Below, in pieces: positions 17,882 through 25,983 of a stretch of 64,000 nucleotides of DNA (position 1 is its first letter; each line of letters opens with the position of its first letter). Location of the stretch: positions 1,922,001 through 1,986,000 of the forward strand of contig NZ_JBDJAF010000001.1 of assembly GCF_039652555.1 (NCBI RefSeq), read 5' to 3'. Made by a program: the position numbers and the translations under genes. Below the pieces are notes generated by a model. That model was not told where the DNA came from and did not search any database. It was given only the letters and a program-made list of their open reading frames with translations. This DNA is from Parafrigoribacterium mesophilum (GTDB taxonomy: Bacteria; Actinomycetota; Actinomycetes; Actinomycetales; Microbacteriaceae).

Positions 17882-18976
17882 GTGACCCCTGTCCCGACAC
17901 ATGCCCCGGTTGTCGTCGTCGGCGCAGGTCAGGCCGGACTGTCCGTCTCCTACTATCTGGCCAGACTCGGTCTGTCCCCGGGCGCGGAGTTTGTCGTCTT
18001 CGACCGAGGACCGGGGACCGGCGGTGCATGGCAACTGCGCTGGGAGGCACTGCGCATCGGCTCCGCGCACCGCATCAACGACCTGCCGGGCATGGACGAG
18101 TTGGGGATCAGCTTCGAGGACGCCGGCCGCACCGTCCCGGCGAGGGACGTGGTCGCCGACTACTACCGCCGGTACGAGGAGCACTACGGCTTCCACGTGC
18201 AGCGCCCCGCCGTGGTGCATTCGGTGTTCAACCGCGGCAGCGAGCTCATCGTCGCCTACGAGACGGCCGGTTCCGCTGGCGAGCTGAGCGCGGATGTCGT
18301 GGTCAACGCCACGGGAACCTGGGGCTCCCCTTTCGTGCCCTGGTATCCGGGACGGGACCGCTTCACCGGCCGCCAGCTGCACACGACGGACTACGTCGAC
18401 GCCGACGACTTCGCCGGACAGAGCGTCGTCGTGGTCGGTGGCGGCACCTCGGCGATCGGCTTCCTGCTGGAACTGGAGAACGTCGCCGCCGAGCTGGTCT
18501 GGGTCACCAGGGGGCCCATCGAGTTCCGCGACGAGGGCGAGCTCAACCTCGAGGCGCGCGTCAAAGCCGTCGCCCTGCAAGACGAAGCCGCCAGGGCCGG
18601 CCGTGCCCTGCCCAGCATCGTCAGCGGCACCGGAGTGCCGGTGACCCGGCGCATCCACGCCGCCATTCAGCGCGGATTGCTCATCCCGAAGCCGATGTTC
18701 ACCGCGATCGAGCCGGACGGCGTCCGTTTCGCCGACGGCACGTTCCAGCGTGCGGATGCGATCCTCTGGTCGACAGGGTTCCGTCCGGAACTGCGACACC
18801 TGGCACCGCTCAAACTGCGGGAGAAGGCCGGCGGCGTCAGCGTCGGCTCCGGAGCATCCTGGAAGGACCCTCGCATCTTCTTCGCCGGCTACGGACCCCA
18901 GGCCAGCACGATCGGCGCCAACCGCGCCGGCCGGCAGATCGCCCGGGCCGTGGTCGCTCAGCTCAGCAACCTGTAG
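17882..18976 (+). CDS. Flavin-containing monooxygenase-like FAD/NAD(P) oxidoreductase
   Basis: Two-dinucleotide-fold flavoprotein of 364 residues. The FAD motif is VVVVGAGQAGLSVSYYL (residues 10-26), the FMO-like fingerprint is FTGRQLHTTDY, and the NADPH motif is SVVVVGGGTSAIGFLLE. The C terminus has a second FAD-contacting ATG-like motif (LWSTGFRPELRHL). Such enzymes insert oxygen into N- or S-containing or carbonyl substrates, or act as simple reductases. It stands alone, with TAACGT six bases before its GTG (probable leaderless mRNA). The substrate is unknown. Confidence 0.87.
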   Translation: MTPVPTHAPVVVVGAGQAGLSVSYYLARLGLSPGAEFVVFDRGPGTGGAWQLRWEALRIGSAHRINDLPGMDELGISFEDAGRTVPARDVVADYYRRYEEHYGFHVQRPAVVHSVFNRGSELIVAYETAGSAGELSADVVVNATGTWGSPFVPWYPGRDRFTGRQLHTTDYVDADDFAGQSVVVVGGGTSAIGFLLELENVAAELVWVTRGPIEFRDEGELNLEARVKAVALQDEAARAGRALPSIVSGTGVPVTRRIHAAIQRGLLIPKPMFTAIEPDGVRFADGTFQRADAILWSTGFRPELRHLAPLKLREKAGGVSVGSGASWKDPRIFFAGYGPQASTIGANRAGRQIARAVVAQLSNL

Positions 18977-19008
18977 GCGCTGCCGTTTCCGCGCCGGCCG
19001 CGCGGCGG

Positions 19009-21111
19009 CTACTTCTTGCCCGCCGGCAGCCGATCGACTGGTTTCTCGCTGAGGCGCTTGCCGCCGCGTTCCGGTTCGCGCACGGGTACGGCCGGCGGCA
19101 GCGGCTTCCGCACCACGGCCCGGCGCACCGGCTCGCCGCGCCGATCCTGCCCGGGCAGCGGCCGTTTCGGCCTGGCGTACAGTCGGCTCGAGGAATCCAG
19201 CAGCCACGGCACCAGTGCCACGGTGACGCCGTGGCAGAGCAGGAGCTTGCGCCGGATGCGGCGGGCCTTGTGGTTGTGCAACAGGTTCTCCCACCAGTGC
19301 CCCACGATGTACTGCGGCATGTATACCGTGACCACCTCGGAGCCGTACTCTGCCCGCCGCTTCTTGATGTATTTGATCAGCGGGAAACTGATGTCCCGGT
19401 ACGGCGACTGGATGACTCGCAGCGGCACGGCGATGTTCATCTGCGTCCACTGCTCCTCGAGCAGTTCGGTGGCGTCGTCGTCGATGGAACAGTGCACCGC
19501 CTCGATCGACTCGTGCCGGGCGGCGATCGCGTAGTCGAGGGCCTTGAGCGTCGGCTTCTGCATCCGCCCCACCAGCACAATCGCGTGGTCGCCGTCCGCC
19601 CCGAAGCGCGTGGTCGGGTCGACCTCGATGTCTCGCTCCACACCCTTGTAGTAGCGGTTCACCCCCAGCATCAGGAAGTACAGCACCGGACCGATCGCGA
19701 ACACCAGCCAGGCGCCGTGCGTGAACTTCGTCACCGTCACCACGAGCAGCACCGTGCCGGTGAGCAGCGCCCCGAACGAGTTGATCGAGAGGGAGCGGAT
19801 GATCGGCCCGCGGTGCTCGACGCCGTCGCGCAGCAGCCGGGTCCAGTGCCGCACCATGCCGGACTGGCCGAGCGTGAACGAGACGAACACGCCGATGATG
19901 TAGAGCTGGATGAGCGCGCTGAGGTTGGCCCGGTAGACCAGCAGCAGCAGGATGGCGGCCAGGCCCAGCACGATCACGCCGTTCGAGTACACCAGCCGGT
20001 CGCCGCGGGTCTGCAGCGATTTCGGCGCGTAGCCATCCCGGGCGAGCACCGAGCCGAGCAGTGGGAATCCGTTGAACGCGGTGTTCGCCGCCAGCAGCAA
20101 CACCGCGGCGGTTGCCGCCTGCAACACGTAGAACATGATCTGGCCGGGTCCGGTGAACACGGCGGCGCCCAACTGGGCGATGACGCTGCGCTGCGGGTCG
20201 GTGGCGCACTGCGCCCAGCCGACCAAGTCGCACGGCGTCTCGGCGTAGTGCACGCCGCTGATCAACGCCATGGTCATCACGCCGGCGAACAGCACCGCGG
20301 CGATCGAGCCCATCAGCACGAGGGTGCGTTGCGCGTTGCGCACCTTCGGCCGGCGGAACGCCGGCACGCCGTTGGCGACGGCTTCCACGCCGGTCAGGGC
20401 GCTGCATCCGCTGGCGAAGGCACGCAGCAGCAGCAGCACGAACGCGACCTGGGTGAGACTCTGGGTGTGCACGGTGTACTGCGCGGATTCCGCCACCGGC
20501 GCGTCGCCGAACAGCACCCGAGTCAGGCCGACACTGATCATCACGAGCACGCTGCCGATGAACAGGTAGGTGGGCAGCGCGAACGCCTTGCTCGATTCGC
20601 GCACCCCGCGGAGGTTGACGGCGGCCAGCAGAATGACGAACGCGATCGCGAGCTCTACCCGCCAGCTGTGCAGGGCCGGGAACGCCGAGATGATGTTGTC
20701 CACGCCGCTGGCCACCGACACGGCTACGGTGAGGATGTAGTCGATCAGCAGCGCCGAGGCGACCACCAGGCCCGCCTTCTCGCCCAGATTCTTGTGCGCC
20801 ACCTCGAAGTCGCCGCCACCGGACGGGTACGCCTTGATCAACTGGCGGTACGAGGCGACCACGGTGACCAGCACGACGATCACCGCGGCGGCTACCCACG
20901 GGGCAAAACTGAGGAACCCCAACCCGCCCAGGGTGAGGATGAGCAGCAGTTCCTGAGGCCCGTATGCGACGGACGACAGCGCGTCGCTGGCGAAGATGGG
21001 AAGCGCCAAGTGCTTAGGGAGCAGTTGCCCTTCCAGCTTGTCGGAGGACAGTGGTTCGCCGATCAGCCACCTTTTCGGCGACCGGACTTCGTTAGTCACG
21101 AGGTGCGACAT
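19009..21111 (-). CDS. APC-superfamily transporter, KimA-like (possible K+ importer)
   Basis: A 700-residue membrane protein with about 12 spans in the N-terminal 450 residues and a soluble C-terminal domain. LPKHLALPIFASDALSSVAYGPQE is the hallmark of the KUP/KimA-like branch of the APC superfamily; Bacillus KimA is a c-di-AMP-sensitive K+ symporter. The C-terminal half (AIVLVGRMQKPTLKALDYA) resembles a UspA-like domain. The ATG at 21111 lies inside a TTGACA-N16-TAATGT promoter, so translation may really start at the GTG at 21099 (protein four residues shorter). A K+ role is inferred from family only. Confidence 0.82.
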   Translation of the reverse strand: MSHLVTNEVRSPKRWLIGEPLSSDKLEGQLLPKHLALPIFASDALSSVAYGPQELLLILTLGGLGFLSFAPWVAAAVIVVLVTVVASYRQLIKAYPSGGGDFEVAHKNLGEKAGLVVASALLIDYILTVAVSVASGVDNIISAFPALHSWRVELAIAFVILLAAVNLRGVRESSKAFALPTYLFIGSVLVMISVGLTRVLFGDAPVAESAQYTVHTQSLTQVAFVLLLLRAFASGCSALTGVEAVANGVPAFRRPKVRNAQRTLVLMGSIAAVLFAGVMTMALISGVHYAETPCDLVGWAQCATDPQRSVIAQLGAAVFTGPGQIMFYVLQAATAAVLLLAANTAFNGFPLLGSVLARDGYAPKSLQTRGDRLVYSNGVIVLGLAAILLLLVYRANLSALIQLYIIGVFVSFTLGQSGMVRHWTRLLRDGVEHRGPIIRSLSINSFGALLTGTVLLVVTVTKFTHGAWLVFAIGPVLYFLMLGVNRYYKGVERDIEVDPTTRFGADGDHAIVLVGRMQKPTLKALDYAIAARHESIEAVHCSIDDDATELLEEQWTQMNIAVPLRVIQSPYRDISFPLIKYIKKRRAEYGSEVVTVYMPQYIVGHWWENLLHNHKARRIRRKLLLCHGVTVALVPWLLDSSSRLYARPKRPLPGQDRRGEPVRRAVVRKPLPPAVPVREPERGGKRLSEKPVDRLPAGKK

Positions 21112-21135
21112 TACACCTGTTCAACGCCCTGTCAA
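21108..21135 (-). promoter_or_regulatory. Promoter of the KimA-like gene, overlapping its ATG
   Basis: Minus strand: TTGACA (21135-21130), 16-base spacer, TAATGT (21113-21108). The annotated ATG (21111-21109) is part of the -10 box. Transcription would start near 21101-21099, at the in-frame GTG, giving a leaderless message. Confidence 0.55.
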
Positions 21136-21273
21136 TACGCGCGCATCCTGGGTCACCGGACATCACGGTGCCGAGCGATGGCGTTCCGGACGAAGGGCCC
21201 CGCCGCGGCGGGCGGTTTCGTCCGGAAAGCTATCGCCGGCGGTGCGGCGGTGTCACCGGGTACTTCGGCGATG

Positions 21274-22020
21274 TCACCCGGCGGGGAGGAGCCGGCTGCG
21301 GAGCAGTCGGGCGGCCGCGTCCGGCCCGGAGAACACCGGCACGCCGGCCAGCGCGGCGAGCCGTTGCGCCGCGGGCGCCAAGGAGTACTGCGCGAGCAAG
21401 ACGGCGTCCGCGTCGCTGCCTCGGACGGCCGCGGCCAGGGCCTGCGCGAGCGCCTCCGGTGACCGGGCCTCGCCGGTGGCGTCCGGTGCGGCGGATGCGG
21501 CGTACGCGCCGGCCGCGAGCACTCCAGTGAAGACGGGCACTCCGGTGAAGTCGGGCGCTCCGGTGAGTTCGGGCGCGCCGGCGCGGCTGCGGAGGAACGC
21601 GGCGAACCGCTCCCGCGCATCCGCCAGCGGCACCGGCAGCGACGACACCAGCGCGATGCGCTCATGTCCGGATGCGGCGGCCGCCTCGAACGCCGCATCG
21701 TCTGCGGCGAGGATGGGAACCGGCACCGAGGCCGCCACCTCGTGCGCCACCGGCCCGTACATCGAGCAGGTGAGCAGCACCGCCGCCGCTCCGCCGTCCA
21801 GTGCGTAGCGGATGAGCCGCGTCATCCGGTCGCGCAGGTCGTCGGTGAGTCCGCCGGCTGCGATGGCCTCGGTGATCAATCGGTCGTCGACCAGGTTCCA
21901 GGCGCACGCTTCTGGGAATTCGCGCTCAAGGCCGCGCGCCGCGGGCGCGATCGCGGAGGTGACGGCACTGACCAGGGCGATGACCGGCCCGTCCCGTAGC
22001 TCCGCGGTGGTGAATGCCAT
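21274..22020 (-). CDS. Asp/Glu racemase-superfamily protein with one catalytic Cys
   Basis: A 248-residue protein of the Asp/Glu/hydantoin racemase fold (also maleate isomerase and arylmalonate decarboxylase). The first Cys motif is intact (AVLLTCSMYGP, about residue 84). The second, normally GCT near the end, reads VLLAQYSLAPAA without Cys, so simple two-base racemization is unlikely; decarboxylation or isomerization on one Cys is possible. Between the halves is a 6-residue tandem repeat (TGAPDF/TGVPVF) encoded by three 18-bp units. It starts 15 bases after the GntR gene on the same strand, a likely pair. Confidence 0.75.
   Translation of the reverse strand: MAFTTAELRDGPVIALVSAVTSAIAPAARGLEREFPEACAWNLVDDRLITEAIAAGGLTDDLRDRMTRLIRYALDGGAAAVLLTCSMYGPVAHEVAASVPVPILAADDAAFEAAAASGHERIALVSSLPVPLADARERFAAFLRSRAGAPELTGAPDFTGVPVFTGVLAAGAYAASAAPDATGEARSPEALAQALAAAVRGSDADAVLLAQYSLAPAAQRLAALAGVPVFSGPDAAARLLRSRLLPAG
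21522..21575 (+). repeat. 18-bp tandem repeat, three units, inside the racemase-like gene
   Basis: Three consecutive 18-base units (21522-21539, 21540-21557, 21558-21575), each close to CTCCGGTGAAGTCGGGCG. They keep the reading frame and encode six-residue steps (TGxPxF). Replication slippage could vary the copy number. Confidence 0.7.
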
Positions 22021-22035
22021 CGATGCTCCGTCGTC

Positions 22036-22728
22036 CTAGGTCGATTGCTGTGCTGCCGTGCCCGCGAGTTCCAGCCGCGATGCTGCCTTGGCTCCGAGAC
22101 TGCCGCGGATGTGCTGCAGCATCACCTCGGCCGCTCCGACGGTGTCGCCGGAGACCACGCACTCCAGCAGGTCACGGTGCTCGTCGCCCTTCGCATCCCG
22201 CTCGGCCCGACTGCGGCTGACCTGCAGCCCGACCAGGCGATAGCGGTCCGCCTTGTCCCATAGCCCGTCCAGGGTGGCGATGAGCAACTCGTTGTGCGAC
22301 GCCGCGTAGATCGCCCGGTGGAACGTGCGGTGCGCGACCAGCTGCGCGACATCCGGCCGGTCCGGCAGCGGCGCCATCCCGGCCAGGGCCGCGCGCATCT
22401 GGTGGATGTCTGCCGACCCGCGACGTTCCGCGGCCAGTGACGCCGCCAACGGGTCCAGCGCCCGGCGCAGTTCAAGCAGGTCGCGGGCTTCCTCCGCGGA
22501 CAGGTCGGTGACGCGGGCATCGCGGTAGGCGTCCAGCTCGACGAGGGCCTCGGAAGCGAGCCGTCGCAACGCCTCGCGCAGTGGGGTGGTGCTGATACCC
22601 AGCTCCCGGGCCAGGCTCGCCTGATTGAGCGTGGTGCCCGGACCATACTCGTGGGTCAGGATGCGATCGCGCACCAGGGCATACGCGAAATCGCTCTTGG
22701 TCTGCGTTCCGCCCGCTGCTTCGCTCAC
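22036..22728 (-). CDS. GntR-family regulator, FadR/FCD type
   Basis: A 230-residue repressor-like protein: winged helix at about residues 10-78 (LARELGISTTPLREALRRLASEALVEL) and an all-helical FCD ligand domain with metal-binding His candidates (HRTFHRAIYAASHN). FCD regulators usually sense organic acids. It is divergent from the ABC importer operon starting at 23012 and upstream of the racemase-like gene, so it probably controls both. Two GGTTATAAC boxes in the shared 283-base spacer are operator candidates. Confidence 0.88.
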   Translation of the reverse strand: MSEAAGGTQTKSDFAYALVRDRILTHEYGPGTTLNQASLARELGISTTPLREALRRLASEALVELDAYRDARVTDLSAEEARDLLELRRALDPLAASLAAERRGSADIHQMRAALAGMAPLPDRPDVAQLVAHRTFHRAIYAASHNELLIATLDGLWDKADRYRLVGLQVSRSRAERDAKGDEHRDLLECVVSGDTVGAAEVMLQHIRGSLGAKAASRLELAGTAAQQST

Positions 22729-22765
22729 CCGACACCTCCCACCGCTATCCTATGGTGCGCACACA

Positions 22766-22774
22766 GGTTATAAC
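22766..22774 (+). promoter_or_regulatory. GGTTATAAC box, GntR operator candidate 1
   Basis: First of two identical nine-base words in the divergent spacer; it lies 38 bases upstream of the GntR gene start, where it could serve autoregulation. Confidence 0.4.
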
Positions 22775-22833
22775 AACGGTATCCAAGCGCGGTGTTACCG
22801 GTGCGGACGGGTCCCTTCATGAGGCTTTCGCAG

Positions 22834-22848
22834 TACCGTATCGCGGTA
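22834..22848 (+). promoter_or_regulatory. Inverted repeat TACCG-N5-CGGTA in the divergent spacer
   Basis: A perfect 5-5-5 dyad roughly midway between the two GGTTATAAC boxes. It may be an operator for the same or another regulator. Confidence 0.35.
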
Positions 22849-22917
22849 ACTGTCCTGAGAATTCGGGAACTGGTTCGAGTTTTTTGTGGCCAAAACGACC
22901 TAAAGCTTGACGTCAAC

Positions 22918-22926
22918 GGTTATAAC
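22918..22926 (+). promoter_or_regulatory. GGTTATAAC box, GntR operator candidate 2
   Basis: Second copy, 86 bases before the binding-protein start. TTGACG (22907-22912) precedes it, and CACTAT lies 17 bases after that hexamer, so the box would sit in the spacer of this weak promoter, a classic repression position. Confidence 0.45.
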
Positions 22927-23011
22927 TTGCACTATGAACTCCAGCAGCGCTGCGAGCTTCGCGGCGGTGCCCGACAGCAACACAGCCGTTTACCTTCACG
23001 AAGGAGTGACC

Positions 23012-24181
23012 ATGGATAGTTCGTTGGTGCAGACAGGTTCGATGCGTCGTTGGCGCACCATCGCGGTGGCTTCAGCGACGGTCGTGGCGACCGTCGCGAT
23101 GCTCACCGGATGCAGCGGCGGCGGGGCGGCGCCAGCGCCGAGCAACTCGGTGGCGCAGGGCGAGTTCCCCAGCTATTACCCCTCCGATTACTCCGATGTC
23201 ATCGCGGCGTCCAAGAAGGAGGGCGGGACGCTCGTCATCTACTCGAACACCGACCAGGAGAACTGGGCGCCGATTCTGCGGGACTTCCAGAAGAAGTACC
23301 CGTGGGTGACCAAGATCTCCGCGGACAACCTGGACAGCGACGAGGTGTTTCAACGTCAGCTCAGTGAGATGGCCACCGGTAACGCCCCGGCCGACATGTT
23401 GGTTTCCAACGCCGTGCAGGCCTGGGCCACCTATGCCGAGAAGTCCGAGAACGTGATGCAGTACAAGTCTCCCGAGCTTCAAAAGCTCGAGGACTTCGCA
23501 GAGCTGATGCCCGGCGTCTACGCGATGTCGCTCGATCCGGTGGGGCTGGCCTACAACTCCACGCTGATCCCGGAGGATCTCAAGTCGATCGCCGACCTGG
23601 CCAAGGTGGTCTCCGCCGATCCGGCCAAGTTCAAGGGCAAGATCACCACGCGCGACGTCAACGGCGCGTTCGGTTTCACCGTGTCCAAGGCCTGGGTGGA
23701 CGGCAACAAGAATGCCTGGGATACCCTCGGCAAGATCCTGCCTCAGGCTCGACCGGAGACCTCCTCCGGCACCCAGCGCGAGAAGATCCTCTCCGGTGAG
23801 TATGTCGCCGGGTTCCTGATCAGTTCTGCCGTGGCCTACCCGGCCGAGGAGCAGAGCGGCGGGCTGCTGAAGTTCGTGCTGCCCACTGACGGCACCGTGG
23901 TGCTCGGCCGCGGCATCGGCATCACCCCGAAGGCGCCGCACGTGGCCACCGCGAAGCTGTTCCTGGACTTCGTGCTCTCCGAGGAGGGCCAGAACGCCGT
24001 GGCCGAAGGCGGGCTCAGTTCCTACCGGGACAGCGTCAAGCTCACCGAGGGTCGTCACACCTTCCAGGAGGTGGAGAAGCTGGCGGGCAAGAAGGGCATC
24101 ATCCAGGTGCCGTACAAGGTCGTCCCGGAGAACGAGGTGACCGCCTTCACCGACAAGTGGGACGGAATGCTGGCGAAGTAG
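23012..24181 (+). CDS. Fe3+/polyamine-type ABC transporter substrate-binding lipoprotein
   Basis: Extracellular receptor of the AfuA/PotD-like binding-protein group, 389 residues. A signal peptide with lipobox MLTGC (Cys34) is followed by the type-2 periplasmic-binding fold (LVIYSNTDQENWAPILRDFQKKYPW is the usual first strand-helix unit). The frame opens at 22907, but the ATG at 23012 with AAGGAG ahead is the start. The operon continues with a fused permease, ATPase, two dehydrogenases, aconitase, MFS carrier and cupin, so the ligand may be an organic acid or its metal complex rather than free iron; this is inference. Confidence 0.9.
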   Translation: MDSSLVQTGSMRRWRTIAVASATVVATVAMLTGCSGGGAAPAPSNSVAQGEFPSYYPSDYSDVIAASKKEGGTLVIYSNTDQENWAPILRDFQKKYPWVTKISADNLDSDEVFQRQLSEMATGNAPADMLVSNAVQAWATYAEKSENVMQYKSPELQKLEDFAELMPGVYAMSLDPVGLAYNSTLIPEDLKSIADLAKVVSADPAKFKGKITTRDVNGAFGFTVSKAWVDGNKNAWDTLGKILPQARPETSSGTQREKILSGEYVAGFLISSAVAYPAEEQSGGLLKFVLPTDGTVVLGRGIGITPKAPHVATAKLFLDFVLSEEGQNAVAEGGLSSYRDSVKLTEGRHTFQEVEKLAGKKGIIQVPYKVVPENEVTAFTDKWDGMLAK

Positions 24182-24204
24182 CGTAACGAGAACCCAAGGA
24201 AATC

Positions 24205-25983
24205 ATGGCCATTCTGACCAATGGTGGCCCCGCCACCGGCCGGCGCCCCGCGGCGCCCGGCTCCCGGTCAGCCCTGCCGGCGCCGAAGTACCCTCGGGTC
24301 TTCGGCGTCGGCCGCGGGCTCGCCTTGCAGTACGCCGTCTTCGTCATCCTGGCGCTGTTCGTCATTGCGCCGATCGTGCCGATCCTCTACCAGTCGGCGT
24401 TGGACCGGCCGCTGTACGCACCAGGCGGCCTGCTCACTTTCGACAACTACGTGCACCTGTTCACCGACGCCGGGTTCGGGCAGGTCATCGTCAACACCGC
24501 GATCTTCGCGGTGTTGACCACCGTGCTCACTCTGGTCATCGCCGTGCCGATGGCGGTGCTCGTGGTGCGCACCCGGCTGCCGTTCGGCCGGCTGCTCGGC
24601 CTGTCCATGCAGTGGCCGTTCTTCATCTCCACCCTGATCCTCGGCTTCGGCTGGATCACCCTGTATGGGCCGGCCGGTTTCATCAGCGTGCAGGTGCGGC
24701 AACTCATCGGCACCGTGCCGTGGAACCTCTACACGATCCCCGGCATGGCCGTCACCGAGGCCGTCGGACTCGCACCGATCGCGTACGTGTTCTGCGTCAA
24801 CGCGCTGCACAAAGCGGATGCCTCGCTCGAGTCGGCCGCGCAGGTGTGCGGCGCCGGGCCGTTGCGCATCCTGTTCCGCGTGGTGATCCCGATGTTGCGC
24901 CCGCCGATCGTCTACAGCTCGATCCTGGTGTTCTCGATGTCGCTGGAGACGCTCAGCGTGCCGCTGCTCTACGGCACACCGGTGCGCATCGAGGTGTTCT
25001 CCACCTTCCTGTACACCAACGGACTGCAATCTATCCGGCCGAACTACGGCATCCTGGGTGCGGCTTCGACGATCATCCTCGCCGTCACGGTGCTCACCGT
25101 CGTCATCCAGGCCAAGGTGCTGAAGAACGCGCAGCGGTTCGTCTCGGTGCGCGGCAAGGCCACCCGGCCCAGGCTGCTCGAGCTGGGCTGGGTGCGCTGG
25201 GTCGCCACCGCCGTCATCATCTTCTATGTCGTCTTCGGTGCCCTGCTGCCGATGCTCGGCCTGGTGTTCCGCTCGTTCACGCTGATCTTCACGCCGCTGC
25301 AGAGCCCGTTCAAGACGCTGACCCTGGCGAACTACGAGCGGGTGTTCACCTTCGCGACCTACGTGCAGTCGATCACCAACAGCGTCGTTGTGTCGCTGAT
25401 CGGCGCCGTGCTGATCAGCGGCCTGGCACTGCTCGCGGTGCTGGTGGCCCGGCGCTCCACGTTCCGGTTCGCCCGCGCGATCGAATACCTCTCCCTGGCC
25501 CCGCAGGCGATTCCCGGCATCATCGTCGGTATCGGCTTCTTCTGGGCGTTCGCGCTGATGCCAGGCGGCGGTCTGATCCAGGGCACCCTCACCGCGATCA
25601 TCATCGCGTTCGGGCTGCGCGCCCTGCCCACCGGATTCGGCTCGATCGCCTCCTCGGTGATGCAAATCGCCGCCGAGCTGGACAACGGCGCCCGCACTTC
25701 CGGAGCCGACTGGCTCGGCGCGTTCTTCCGGGTGCTGCGCAAGCTGCTCGTGCCCGCGTTCGTCGGCTCGCTCATCCTCGTGTTCGTCACGATGATGAAA
25801 GAGTATTCAGCGGCGCTGTTCCTCGCCTCGGCCAACACCGGCGTCATCGGCACCACGATGCTCGAGCTGTGGGTCCAAGGCAACACCGGATCGGTGGCGG
25901 CGCTCGCCACCATCCAGATCGTCATCTCCGCGGTCTTCGTCGCGGTGGCCAGCATCTTCATGAAAGGACATCAGGATGCCTGA
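24205..25983 (+). CDS. ABC transporter permease with two fused membrane domains (FbpB type)
   Basis: A 592-residue permease with two six-span halves, the arrangement of Fe3+/thiamine-type importers in which one chain replaces two permeases. Each half has an EAA-like loop (ESAAQVCGAGPLRILFRVVIP and DNGARTSGADWLGAFFRVLRK). The first about 35 residues are a Pro/Ala/Arg-rich cytoplasmic tail. AAGGA precedes the ATG. It overlaps the ATPase gene by eight bases. Confidence 0.92.
   Translation: MAILTNGGPATGRRPAAPGSRSALPAPKYPRVFGVGRGLALQYAVFVILALFVIAPIVPILYQSALDRPLYAPGGLLTFDNYVHLFTDAGFGQVIVNTAIFAVLTTVLTLVIAVPMAVLVVRTRLPFGRLLGLSMQWPFFISTLILGFGWITLYGPAGFISVQVRQLIGTVPWNLYTIPGMAVTEAVGLAPIAYVFCVNALHKADASLESAAQVCGAGPLRILFRVVIPMLRPPIVYSSILVFSMSLETLSVPLLYGTPVRIEVFSTFLYTNGLQSIRPNYGILGAASTIILAVTVLTVVIQAKVLKNAQRFVSVRGKATRPRLLELGWVRWVATAVIIFYVVFGALLPMLGLVFRSFTLIFTPLQSPFKTLTLANYERVFTFATYVQSITNSVVVSLIGAVLISGLALLAVLVARRSTFRFARAIEYLSLAPQAIPGIIVGIGFFWAFALMPGGGLIQGTLTAIIIAFGLRALPTGFGSIASSVMQIAAELDNGARTSGADWLGAFFRVLRKLLVPAFVGSLILVFVTMMKEYSAALFLASANTGVIGTTMLELWVQGNTGSVAALATIQIVISAVFVAVASIFMKGHQDA

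Noticed and set aside
21112..21273. c-di-AMP (ydaO-type) riboswitch before the KimA-like gene
   Set aside because: A promoter reaches the start codon, leaving no leader for a riboswitch, and I see none of its conserved core.
17648..21462. Very long overlapping open frames (about 1083 codons on minus, 1144 codons on plus) across the FMO and KimA-like genes
   Set aside because: They run antisense or out of frame to genes with clear motifs, are extremely Arg/Pro/Gly/His-rich, and show no domain. High-GC shadow frames.
22860..22890. tRNA-like GGTTCGAGT stretch
   Set aside because: No acceptor, D or anticodon arms can be drawn around it; the T run and spacing do not fit a tRNA.
24268..25665. 465-codon minus-strand frame opposite the fused permease
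   Set aside because: Composition dominated by Arg, His, Asp and Gln, the mirror of membrane-protein codons; no start signal.
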